The notes below the pieces were generated by a model that had not been told where the DNA came from, searched no databases, and worked only from the letters and a program-made list of their open reading frames with translations. A stretch of 64,000 bases of DNA from Brachyspira hampsonii (GTDB lineage: Bacteria > Spirochaetota > Brachyspiria > Brachyspirales > Brachyspiraceae), in the NCBI RefSeq assembly GCF_002214805.1, contig NZ_CP019914.1:310001-374000 (forward strand), given 5' to 3'. A program made the translations under genes and the position numbers. Below, piece by piece: positions 54,780-62,940 of this stretch (positions are counted from its first letter, which is position 1; each line of letters starts with the position of its first letter).

Positions 54780-55615
54780 CTTTAAAAGCCAAAAATATTA
54801 ATGAAGCATTAGATTTCAGAACCTCAAATGATTCTGTGATTTTTGCAGGCGGTACTGATTTGATGGTAGAGCATTTAAGAGGAAGTAATTTAATAGCTAA
54901 ATTTAATAAGCCTATATTATTTATAAATGATATAGATGAATTAAAAGGCATAAAAGAAGATGAAAATAATATTATCATAGGAGCATTAACTACATTCGAT
55001 GAAATTATTAAATCTCCTTTAACACCTCAGGTATTAAAAGAAAGTGCCTCAGGAATAGCAGGTCCTCCTATTAGAAATATTGCTACTATAGGAGGAAATA
55101 TATGCAATGCCTCCCCTTCTGCAGACAGTTTACCTTCTTTATATGCTATGGATGCAGTTTTAATATTAAAAAGCAAAAACTCAAAAAGAGAAGTAAAAAT
55201 AAAAGATTTTATTACCGGAGTAAGCAAAACAATATTAAAGAATGATGAAATACTTACTCATATCATAATACCAAAGAAAGATTATAAGTATTCCTTTTAT
55301 AGAAAAATAGGAACTAGAAAAGCCAATGCATTATCTAAACTTGCTGTATGTACATTAGTTTGCAAAGAAAATGATAAGTACCGATTTAAAATAAGTTTTT
55401 GTACATTAGGTGTTACGATTACAAGAGATGAAAGTATAGAGGAAAAATATATTGTTTCAGATATAAAAGAATGGAAGAACAATATTAAATCTATACAGGA
55501 AGCATATTCCTCAATTATGAATCCTAGAAATAGTGCTAGGTCAACTGCTTTGTATAGAAAAAAATGTGCTTTAAATTTAATAAAGTATTTTATAGAGGAT
55601 ATCTGTATAAAATAG
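54770..55615 (+). CDS. xdhB: FAD-binding subunit of the molybdenum hydroxylase
   Basis: 281 residues of the CO-dehydrogenase/xanthine-dehydrogenase FAD family. FAD-binding motifs are VIFAGGTDLMVEH and ATIGGNICNASPSADS; a C-terminal CutM-type domain follows with FYRKIGTRKANALSK. It passes electrons to NAD or another acceptor and completes the Mo/[2Fe-2S]/FAD complex. The AAGGAGG ribosome binding site lies inside the [2Fe-2S] gene. Subunit order here is Mo, FeS, FAD, unlike the A-B-C order of E. coli. Confidence 0.93.
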   Translation: MAVTLKAKNINEALDFRTSNDSVIFAGGTDLMVEHLRGSNLIAKFNKPILFINDIDELKGIKEDENNIIIGALTTFDEIIKSPLTPQVLKESASGIAGPPIRNIATIGGNICNASPSADSLPSLYAMDAVLILKSKNSKREVKIKDFITGVSKTILKNDEILTHIIIPKKDYKYSFYRKIGTRKANALSKLAVCTLVCKENDKYRFKISFCTLGVTITRDESIEEKYIVSDIKEWKNNIKSIQEAYSSIMNPRNSARSTALYRKKCALNLIKYFIEDICIK

Positions 55616-55659
55616 TTTATTAATTTAAATAAAAACAATTTAATAAATGGAGAAGAATT

Positions 55660-57042
55660 ATGAGTACGAATGAAAAAACTCAAAATGCTTTGTTTGAATA
55701 CGAAGCTGTTCCAAAGATGTCGCAGGCTTTTCCGCTAGCTATTCAGCATGTAGTTGCTATGATTGTAGGCTGTGTAACTCCTGCTCTTATAGTATCATCT
55801 GCTGCAGGACTTAAAAGCGGAAGTCCGGAACAAATACTATTAGTCCAATCTTCTTTAGTATTTGCCGCCATTTCTACAATAATAATGGTTTTCCCTATAC
55901 CTATCACTAAAAATTATCATATAGGTGCCAGACTTCCTATGATTATTGGTGTTAGTTTTGCTTATGTATCTACTATGCAGTCTATAGCAAGAGGTCCTGA
56001 AGGTACAGGTCTTGGAGTAAGAGGTTTAGCTATTATATTTGGTGCTCAGGTAGTAGGAGGCATAGTTGCCGTTATATTCGGACTTGCTGTTGAAAAAATA
56101 AGAAAATTATTCCCTCCTCTAATTGCCGGTACTGTTGTATTTACTGTTGGACTTTCTTTATATCCTACTGCTGTTAGATATATGGCTGGAGGAAGTACAT
56201 TATATAGCATAAACGGAGAAGTTGTTCCTTTTGGTTCTTGGCAGTATTGGGCTGTTGCTTTCATCACTCTTATAGCTGTTATTATATTCAATCAATTCAC
56301 TAAAGGCTTTTTAAAACTAGCTTCTATACTTATGGGTTTAATTATTGGATATATAGCGGCATTTTTCTTTGGAATGATTAATTTTACTAGCGTTGTTAAT
56401 GCCGGTATTTTCCAAGCTCCAAAATTACTTCCTTTTGGTATAGAGTTCGATCCTTCTGCTGCAATAGCTATAGCTCTTTTATTTGCTGTAAACTCAGTTC
56501 AGGCTATAGGAGACTTCTCTGCTACTACTTCAGGAGGTATGGGAAGAATGCCTACTGATAAAGAGTTAAAATGCGGTATTACTGCTTACGGTCTTACTAA
56601 TATATTATCTTCTATGTTCGGATGCTTACCTACTGCTACTTACAGTCAGAATGTTGGTATAGTTGCTACTACTAAAGTTATTAACAGAATAGTATTTTTA
56701 ATTGCTGCTATTATAATATTAGTTGCCGGACTATTCCCTAAATTCTCTGCTTTACTTACTACTATACCTTCATGTGTACTTGGCGGAGCTACTATAATGG
56801 TATTTGCTTCTATAGCTATGACAGGTATAAAATTAGTATTCACTGAAAATATGGGTCCTAGAAATACATTGATAGTAGGTCTTGCTGTTGCTTTAGGTAT
56901 GGGTACTGTTCAAGTTGGAGGTGCTTTAGATACTTTCCCTGCTTGGGCTAAAACTGTATTTGGAAGCAGTCCTGTTGTTATAGCTACTTGTGTTGCTATT
57001 ATACTTAATGTTGTTCTTCCTAAAGAAGAAGCTAAAAAATAA
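55660..57042 (+). CDS. NCS2-family purine permease, copy 2
   Basis: 460 residues of the same fold as copy 1 but clearly different in sequence. TM1 has PLAIQHVVAMIVGCVTPALI (QH motif), and the signature region is AVNSVQAIGDFSATTSGG, closer to the xanthine/urate branch (Q-x-x-GDFSA). It ends at a strong terminator. Two permeases in one operon suggest division between substrates such as urate and xanthine, or between high and low affinity. Confidence 0.94.
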   Translation: MSTNEKTQNALFEYEAVPKMSQAFPLAIQHVVAMIVGCVTPALIVSSAAGLKSGSPEQILLVQSSLVFAAISTIIMVFPIPITKNYHIGARLPMIIGVSFAYVSTMQSIARGPEGTGLGVRGLAIIFGAQVVGGIVAVIFGLAVEKIRKLFPPLIAGTVVFTVGLSLYPTAVRYMAGGSTLYSINGEVVPFGSWQYWAVAFITLIAVIIFNQFTKGFLKLASILMGLIIGYIAAFFFGMINFTSVVNAGIFQAPKLLPFGIEFDPSAAIAIALLFAVNSVQAIGDFSATTSGGMGRMPTDKELKCGITAYGLTNILSSMFGCLPTATYSQNVGIVATTKVINRIVFLIAAIIILVAGLFPKFSALLTTIPSCVLGGATIMVFASIAMTGIKLVFTENMGPRNTLIVGLAVALGMGTVQVGGALDTFPAWAKTVFGSSPVVIATCVAIILNVVLPKEEAKK

Positions 57043-57063
57043 TTAAAAATATTTTCTATATAT

Positions 57064-57095
57064 AAAAGCATAAGTTATTTATAACTTATGCTTTT
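57064..57095. terminator. Strong bidirectional terminator closing the purine operon
   Basis: Perfect 15-bp stem AAAAGCATAAGTTAT (57064-57078) / ATAACTTATGCTTTT (57081-57095), loop TT as written; T-run on plus and A-run on minus. It separates the permease gene from the convergent yqeC-mocA gene. Confidence 0.9.
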
Positions 57096-57117
57096 TCTTA
57101 TATTAATTAAATATACT

Positions 57118-58296
57118 TTAAACTAAATCTTCTCTAGTATCTATATCTTTTAATTTATTTTTATCTATAGTATAAAAGAAACAATCCTCAATATTTTTTT
57201 TTATAATTTTCAATGCTCCGCTGTCATACTCTAAGTTTAAAATATCATTAATATATTTTGATGAGAATACTGCCGGGTTTGAAAAATTCTCTCCTGTAAA
57301 CATAGCTCCTATATTCTTATGACTATAGTAAAAATATTTAAGCATATTAAAAATATCATTACTTTCTAAAACAGGCATATCGCATACAAAAAAAGCAAAT
57401 GAATCAGCTTTTAGTTTTAAAGCCTCATTAATGCCGAGTTTGATAGAAGCACTTATACCTTCATTATAATTGTAATTATAAAAAGCATAATAATCTTTAT
57501 TTTCAAATTTTTTATTTATTATATCATCGTATATGCTTACAACTATTACAGAAGTTTCTATATTTTTTAGCTTTTCATCTTCTTTAAATAATTTTCTTAC
57601 ATCTGATATTTTGTTAATAGTGTTTTCAAATAATGTTTTATTATTAAGAGATTTGAATTTATGAATTAACTTATTACCATTGAAACGCTCGCTTTTACCA
57701 GATGCTAATATAATGAAAGCGGTTTTTTTATATGTAATAGTATTGTTATTCGTAAAATCATTTAAATATAGTTTTATATCACTGCATTTAAGTTTATTAA
57801 TATAATATTTATCTGCAATATATTTGATAGTTTCTAAATCCACTATACTTTCACTGTCTATTTCACTGCATAAATTATATCTGAAACAAACCTCTTTAAA
57901 TTTTCTGCCTAAACTATGAAGCCCCATAATGATAACTATTTGGTATATTCTCCCATAAAGAAACTTTGGTATAATAGGCTCTTCATCATTTGGTATTTTT
58001 ATTGGATAATACTTTGCCCCATCAGCCTCTATCAAAATAATATCCGCATATTTAATTGCATTCTCTAATTGTTCATATCCTACATACATTAGTTTTTTTT
58101 CATCATACTCTTTTCCTAATACAATAATATTCTCATTATCAAAAGAATGAGCATCAATAGTTTCAGTATATTTTTCAGGTTTAAAAATTTTTGCTGTAGT
58201 TGTGATTACTACCTTTTTATCTTTATAACTTTCTGATAATTTTTTTATATATGAGGTTTTACCGCCGCCGCCGCATACAATAATAATTTTTGACAT
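57118..58296 (-). CDS. YqeC-MocA fusion: selenium/molybdenum cofactor maturation protein
   Basis: 392 residues in two domains. Residues 1 to about 187 are YqeC-like with the P-loop-type VCGGGGKTSYIKKL and VITTTAKIF, then LIEADGAKYYPIK. From about 190 a MocA/MobA-type nucleotidyltransferase begins with FIILASGKSERFNGNKL and has FFVCDMPVLESNDI with its metal-binding Asp. In E. coli these are separate genes (yqeC, ygfJ/mocA). MocA attaches CMP to molybdopterin for hydroxylases; YqeC is linked to their selenium form. The fusion ties both steps together. It starts 2 nt after the trkH stop. Confidence 0.88.
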   Translation of the reverse strand: MSKIIIVCGGGGKTSYIKKLSESYKDKKVVITTTAKIFKPEKYTETIDAHSFDNENIIVLGKEYDEKKLMYVGYEQLENAIKYADIILIEADGAKYYPIKIPNDEEPIIPKFLYGRIYQIVIIMGLHSLGRKFKEVCFRYNLCSEIDSESIVDLETIKYIADKYYINKLKCSDIKLYLNDFTNNNTITYKKTAFIILASGKSERFNGNKLIHKFKSLNNKTLFENTINKISDVRKLFKEDEKLKNIETSVIVVSIYDDIINKKFENKDYYAFYNYNYNEGISASIKLGINEALKLKADSFAFFVCDMPVLESNDIFNMLKYFYYSHKNIGAMFTGENFSNPAVFSSKYINDILNLEYDSGALKIIKKNIEDCFFYTIDKNKLKDIDTREDLV

Positions 58297-58298
58297 AA

Positions 58299-60056
58299 TC
58301 AGCCTATAGTTACTTCGCCTGTAGGTAAATCTATTATACCATATTTACCTTTATTAATAGAACCTATACTCATAAATAAAGTAAGATATCCAACGCGTCC
58401 TATAAACATTAATAATATAAGTATTAATTTGCTCCATATTGTAACTGTTGGAGTTATACCTAAAGAAAGACCTACTGTACTTATAGCGGATATCGCCTCA
58501 AAAAGTATAGGCATCATACTATTTGATTTTTCTATATAAAACATAATAAACGAAGCAAGTACAGAAATAGCTATTGCAAGAGTAACTATAGCAACAGATT
58601 TATTAACTGTATCATCTTTTATCTTTCTGCCATTAACTACAATATATGGTCTGTTAAAAACTGCAGCAATTACTGAAAATATAAAAACAAATAATGTAGT
58701 AGTTTTTACTCCGCCGCCTGTACTGTTTGGAGAAGCACCTACAAACATTAAAAATATAACAACTCCTATAGTAACACTGCTCATAGAGTTGTATGCAATA
58801 GTTTCAAAACCCGCTGTTCTTGGACTTACACTTTGAAATAATGAAACTAATATTTTCTCTTTTAAAGGAAGATCTTTGAGCGAATTTGAATATTCATTGA
58901 AAAATATAAAAGCACTTCCTAATATTATCAAAATAACACTTGTGTATATAACTATTCTAGCCTGAACATCAAATACATATCTTTTTCCTTTTACTTTATT
59001 TACTATAGCCCTAGTAACAGTAAGCATAACAGGATATCCTATACCTCCTAGCGTAATAAGAAGCATAATGCTAACATTAACTACAACATTTGCTGAATAC
59101 TGATGAAGATTATCAGTATAAAGTGAAAATCCGGCATTACAAAAGGCACTTATAGAGTGAAATACAGAAGAAAATATTCGCATTCCTAATCTGTCATTAG
59201 TATCCATAACAGTAAACAAAGAAACAGCACCCAATAATTCTATAAAAAAAGTAGATAAAAAGATCACCTTTATAGTGGATCTTATAATATCTTTATTTTG
59301 AGTATTAAACATCTCTAAAGTTCTCACCCTATCCTGCACACTGCCTTTACTCACAGAAAATAAAAGCACTATTGCCGATATAGACATAATACCAAGTCCG
59401 CCTATTTGAATAAGAGTTATTAATACAATCTGTCCGAACAAAGTAAACTCTTTTGAAATATCTATAACACTAAGCCCCGTAACGCATACGGCACTAGTTG
59501 CAGTAAATAAAGCATCAACAAATGATAATTTACCTGTTACTGTACTTAAAGGTAAATATAAAAGCAAACTTCCTAATGTTATAACAAATACAAATGAAGC
59601 TATAATCATCTGATATAATGTAAACTTAGAATATGAAAGCCTAAGCCAATTTATAACTATAATTAAAAAGAAAAGTATAGAACCTGCTATAGTCCATATT
59701 ATTCTGCTGGAATATACATCATAATATTTTCTGCTGAAAAAATTAAGAAGCAAAAGTCCTACAAGCTGAATAATAGGAACTACTATATAAAGTTTTCTAG
59801 GTGCTATTCTTATTTGATCTGCAAGTATAAATACAAAACATATTGTAATAATATTGATAATTTTATCATAATTATAAATATAAAAATTATAAATACTAAT
59901 TTGTCTTACCTGCATTAAAAGTACAAATATTGCAAATATTGAACCTGCTATTGCTACTAAATTTGATATTCTCCTTAAGAATTCATCTATAGACTGAATT
60001 ACGGTTTGATTCGGATTATTTTGATTATTAATCTTATTATTAAAAATATTTTTCAT
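58299..60056 (-). CDS. trkH: TrkH/KtrB-type potassium uptake channel subunit
   Basis: 585 residues, strongly hydrophobic. It has four repeated M1-P-M2 units with selectivity-filter loops, for example ATSAVCVTGLS, SISAFCNAGFS, SVSPRTAGFET and AISAISTVGLS, each centred on a conserved Gly. Two extra N-terminal helices precede them. This forms the ion-translocating part of a Trk/Ktr system; the TrkA/KtrA nucleotide-binding partner is not in this window. The stop is 2 nt from the yqeC-mocA start, an unexpected operon partner. Confidence 0.93.
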   Translation of the reverse strand: MKNIFNNKINNQNNPNQTVIQSIDEFLRRISNLVAIAGSIFAIFVLLMQVRQISIYNFYIYNYDKIINIITICFVFILADQIRIAPRKLYIVVPIIQLVGLLLLNFFSRKYYDVYSSRIIWTIAGSILFFLIIVINWLRLSYSKFTLYQMIIASFVFVITLGSLLLYLPLSTVTGKLSFVDALFTATSAVCVTGLSVIDISKEFTLFGQIVLITLIQIGGLGIMSISAIVLLFSVSKGSVQDRVRTLEMFNTQNKDIIRSTIKVIFLSTFFIELLGAVSLFTVMDTNDRLGMRIFSSVFHSISAFCNAGFSLYTDNLHQYSANVVVNVSIMLLITLGGIGYPVMLTVTRAIVNKVKGKRYVFDVQARIVIYTSVILIILGSAFIFFNEYSNSLKDLPLKEKILVSLFQSVSPRTAGFETIAYNSMSSVTIGVVIFLMFVGASPNSTGGGVKTTTLFVFIFSVIAAVFNRPYIVVNGRKIKDDTVNKSVAIVTLAIAISVLASFIMFYIEKSNSMMPILFEAISAISTVGLSLGITPTVTIWSKLILILLMFIGRVGYLTLFMSIGSINKGKYGIIDLPTGEVTIG

Positions 60057-60144
60057 ATCTAATAGTTACTCTTATTATATAGTTATACTATTTTAATATA
60101 TAATAGCTTACATGTAAATATACAATTTTATTTTTTATATATAT

Positions 60145-61272
60145 TTAAGCATGTCTATTAATATCAAAATCACCTCTCATACCTGTAAGAATATAGCCGA
60201 TTTCCTCCATATTTTTTCTAAGACTTTCAACACCCTCTGCAGACTCAGTGCCTGTAGCTATCTTATCATTATACAATAAATATTTTTTTCTAACATCCAT
60301 AGGCGATAAATTAGGCATAACAACATTAGAACCATGAAGTATTCCCATTTCTCTTCCTCCTTCTTTTATAGTTCCTAATGCTGTAGTAGCTGGTATCAAT
60401 GCTAAAGGAAAAATTAAACGAAGTATACTTATAAGTATTAAAGTAAGTTCTAATTCGCCTTTTTTTTCATTGGCAAAAGGAGTATCCTTATGCGGCAAAA
60501 ATGGTCCTATACCTATCATCTCTGGTTTTATCTCCTGCATAAAGACCAAATCAGCTGCAATATTTTCTAAAGTCTGATACGGACTTCCAACCATTATCCC
60601 TGTTCCTGTTTGATATCCTAACTTTTTTAAATTTCTTAAGCATTCTTTTCTATTATCCAAACTCATATCTGTTGGGTGAAGTTTTGAATAATGAGTATTA
60701 TCCGAAGTTTCATGCCTCAATAAAAATCTATTAGCTCCTTTTTCTTTTAATATTTTATAATACTCTTCTTCTTTCTCACCTATTGATAATGTTAATGCAC
60801 AGTCTGGAAATTTAGTTTTAATTGCCTCTACTATATCAGACATTATATTTATATTATAATAAGGATCTTCTCCGCCTTGTAAAACAAAAGTTCTAAACCC
60901 TATATCATAACCAAGTTCGCAGCATGATAAAATATCTTCTTTATTTAATCTGTAGCGTTCAGAATTTTTATTGCTCTTTCTTATTCCGCAGTATATACAG
61001 TCATTTTTGCAGTAATTGGTAAACTCTATAAGACCTCTCATAAAAACATACTTTCCGAATATTTTATCCGCCTTTTCCCTAGCTTTTAGCCTAAGATATT
61101 CTTTTAAATCTTTTATGCTTTCTTCTTCTTTTTGAGTTAATTGTTTTTTATTGATATTATTATCGTATTCAAAAGATGATAATAACACTAAAGCATCATC
61201 ATGTGATAATCTCTCTTCTTTATCTATTTTTTTAATAATTTCTTTCGCCTTGTTTATATCAATCAAATTCAT
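60145..61272 (-). CDS. hydE: [FeFe]-hydrogenase maturase HydE (radical SAM)
   Basis: 375 residues. The radical SAM motif is C88-x3-C92-x2-C95 in NYCKNDCIYCGIRKSN; RFVLQGGEDPY-type sequence follows (here TFVLQGGEDPYY). It belongs to the HydE/BioB/PylB group and provides part of the hydrogenase H-cluster (an organometallic iron intermediate made from the HydG product). The annotated ATG is only 2 nt from AAAGGA, and an in-frame TTG two codons later has better spacing. It follows hydF by 14 nt, in one operon. Confidence 0.94.
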   Translation of the reverse strand: MNLIDINKAKEIIKKIDKEERLSHDDALVLLSSFEYDNNINKKQLTQKEEESIKDLKEYLRLKAREKADKIFGKYVFMRGLIEFTNYCKNDCIYCGIRKSNKNSERYRLNKEDILSCCELGYDIGFRTFVLQGGEDPYYNINIMSDIVEAIKTKFPDCALTLSIGEKEEEYYKILKEKGANRFLLRHETSDNTHYSKLHPTDMSLDNRKECLRNLKKLGYQTGTGIMVGSPYQTLENIAADLVFMQEIKPEMIGIGPFLPHKDTPFANEKKGELELTLILISILRLIFPLALIPATTALGTIKEGGREMGILHGSNVVMPNLSPMDVRKKYLLYNDKIATGTESAEGVESLRKNMEEIGYILTGMRGDFDINRHA

Positions 61273-61286
61273 ATTCCTTTATTGTT

Positions 61287-62471
61287 CTATATATATTTCA
61301 CACCATTAATTTTAGCTATAGTCATGCCATAATTTGTTATAGGTACATTCTGCTCTTCGCATATTCTTATTCTATTTAATATATGCTTTCTAGTACCCAT
61401 ACACCCTCCGCAATGTATTACCAAATCATATTTTGATAAATCATCTGGAAAATCATTACCTGCTGCATAATCAATATCAAAATCAAAACCAAATTTCTTT
61501 TTTAAAAGATTAGGTATTTTTATTCTTCCAATATCTCCTTCTAAAGGAACATGAGTACAGCTTTCTGCAATTAAAAGTTTGCTTTCTTTAGTAAGATTGT
61601 CTATGAAGTCAGCACCTCTTTTATATACTTCTTCATTCCCTTTGTATCTTGCAAAAAGTACTGAAAATGAAGTTAAAAGGCTTTCCTCTGGTTTTAATTT
61701 TTCTACTTCTTTGAAAACCTGCGAATCTGTTATTATAACTTTAGGAGGCTTGCTTAATGCTTTAAGAGCTTTTTCAAACTTATCAAAAGTAGAAGCCATA
61801 ATCACAGCTTTATTGTCTAAAATATCTCTTATAGTCTGCACTTGAGGAAGTATAAGACGACCTTTAGGTGCCTGAATATCCTGAGGCATAACCAGCATTA
61901 CAATATCATCTTCTTTAATTATATGTCCTGTTATACTAATCTCTTCTATTTTTGGAATTGATGATTTTATAGCTTCTATCAGATTTTCAATATTAATTCT
62001 ATTGTTTGCACTAATTGAAATAACTTCTAAATCAAATATTTCTTTTATATTATTTTCTATATTTTTATAGTTATCGTTTAAATCTATTTTGTTTAATACA
62101 GCTATAACAGGTATCTCCAAAGCAGCAATCTCATTTTTCCATTTTAATTCAAGCAAATAATCATTATTAATAAAAGAAGCATCAAATACAAGCAAAGCAA
62201 TATCAGCAGATTCCATAATCTTTCTAGTTTTATGTATTCTTAAAGCTCCAAGCTCACCCTCATCATCAAAACCAGCCGTATCAACTATAGCACAAGCTCC
62301 TATACCATTTATCTCTATAGCCTTTTTAACAGGGTCTGTAGTAGTTCCTGCAGTATCCGAAACTATTGCTACATCTTGATTTGCAATTGCATTTATGATG
62401 CTTGATTTACCTGCGTTTCTTCTTCCAAATATTGCAATATGTGTTCTGTTTGAATTTGGTGTAGTATTCAT
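61287..62471 (-). CDS. hydF: [FeFe]-hydrogenase maturation GTPase HydF
   Basis: 394 residues. The N-terminal GTPase domain has GRRNAGKSSI (G1), DTAGFDDEG (G3) and VLNKIDLND (G4). After the dimerisation domain comes the [4Fe-4S] ligand set: C-T-H in ESCTHVPLEGD and H-C-x2-C in VIHCGGCMG, matching the CxH...HCxxC pattern of HydF. It is the scaffold on which the H-cluster 2Fe unit is assembled and transferred to the hydrogenase. It is upstream of hydE in the same operon and separated from hydG by the repeat element. Confidence 0.95.
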   Translation of the reverse strand: MNTTPNSNRTHIAIFGRRNAGKSSIINAIANQDVAIVSDTAGTTTDPVKKAIEINGIGACAIVDTAGFDDEGELGALRIHKTRKIMESADIALLVFDASFINNDYLLELKWKNEIAALEIPVIAVLNKIDLNDNYKNIENNIKEIFDLEVISISANNRINIENLIEAIKSSIPKIEEISITGHIIKEDDIVMLVMPQDIQAPKGRLILPQVQTIRDILDNKAVIMASTFDKFEKALKALSKPPKVIITDSQVFKEVEKLKPEESLLTSFSVLFARYKGNEEVYKRGADFIDNLTKESKLLIAESCTHVPLEGDIGRIKIPNLLKKKFGFDFDIDYAAGNDFPDDLSKYDLVIHCGGCMGTRKHILNRIRICEEQNVPITNYGMTIAKINGVKYI

Positions 62472-62529
62472 TTTTTATTCCATTTATTTATATTATAATT
62501 AATAACATTAAAAAATTTATTTTATATAT

Positions 62530-62802
62530 TAGACTTGTTTCAAAACTCAATTTCTTTATATTTATAATTTTTAATTTAATATTTTTTTAATTATAGTTGG
62601 GGCTTTGCTGCGAAGCACACAGTCGTGCCAAACCCCACTTCTTTTGGTGCCCCAAAGAAGCAGGCACAGACCGCAGTCGCAAAGGACTGCATGTTTATAT
62701 ACTAAAATAATAATTTATACAACATGTAAAACATAATATTTGTAATTTTAAAATTAAACAATTTCATATTTAATGTTGTCAAGTAGTTTTGAAACAAGTC
62801 TA
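62530..62802. repeat. Inverted-repeat element with structured GC-rich core, copy B (273 bp)
   Basis: Perfect 18-bp terminal inverted repeats: TAGACTTGTTTCAAAACT at 62530-62547 and its complement at 62785-62802. The AT-rich flanks enclose a GC-rich core (62599-62692) with four hairpins: GGGG/CCCC (62599-62636) enclosing GCAC/GTGC (62615-62628), CTTCTTT/AAAGAAG (62638-62660) and GCAGTC/GACTGC (62673-62690). No open frame of note. It shares its ends and part of its core with 21765-21885. It accounts for most of the 469-bp gap between hydG and hydF. Confidence 0.82.
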
Positions 62803-62828
62803 TTTTATAAATATAACAAATAAAAATA

Positions 62829-62873
62829 CACCGAGCAAATAAAATCATATTTTTTATATTTTTCTGCTCGGTG
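62829..62873 (-). terminator. Terminator after hydG
   Basis: Perfect 9-bp GC-rich stem CACCGAGCA (62829-62837) / TGCTCGGTG (62865-62873) with an AT-rich 27-nt loop and, on minus, TATTTTTATTT downstream. It sits 68 nt past the hydG stop. Confidence 0.75.
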
Positions 62874-62940
62874 AAATAAGTATCTCATAAAATTAAATCA
62901 ATAATTTATACCTAAACATATAAAATCAATTATATACAAA

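Noticed and set aside
62599-62692. tRNA or known structured RNA in the GC-rich core
   Set aside because: The hairpins do not form a cloverleaf, and no T-loop consensus or other familiar RNA signature is visible.
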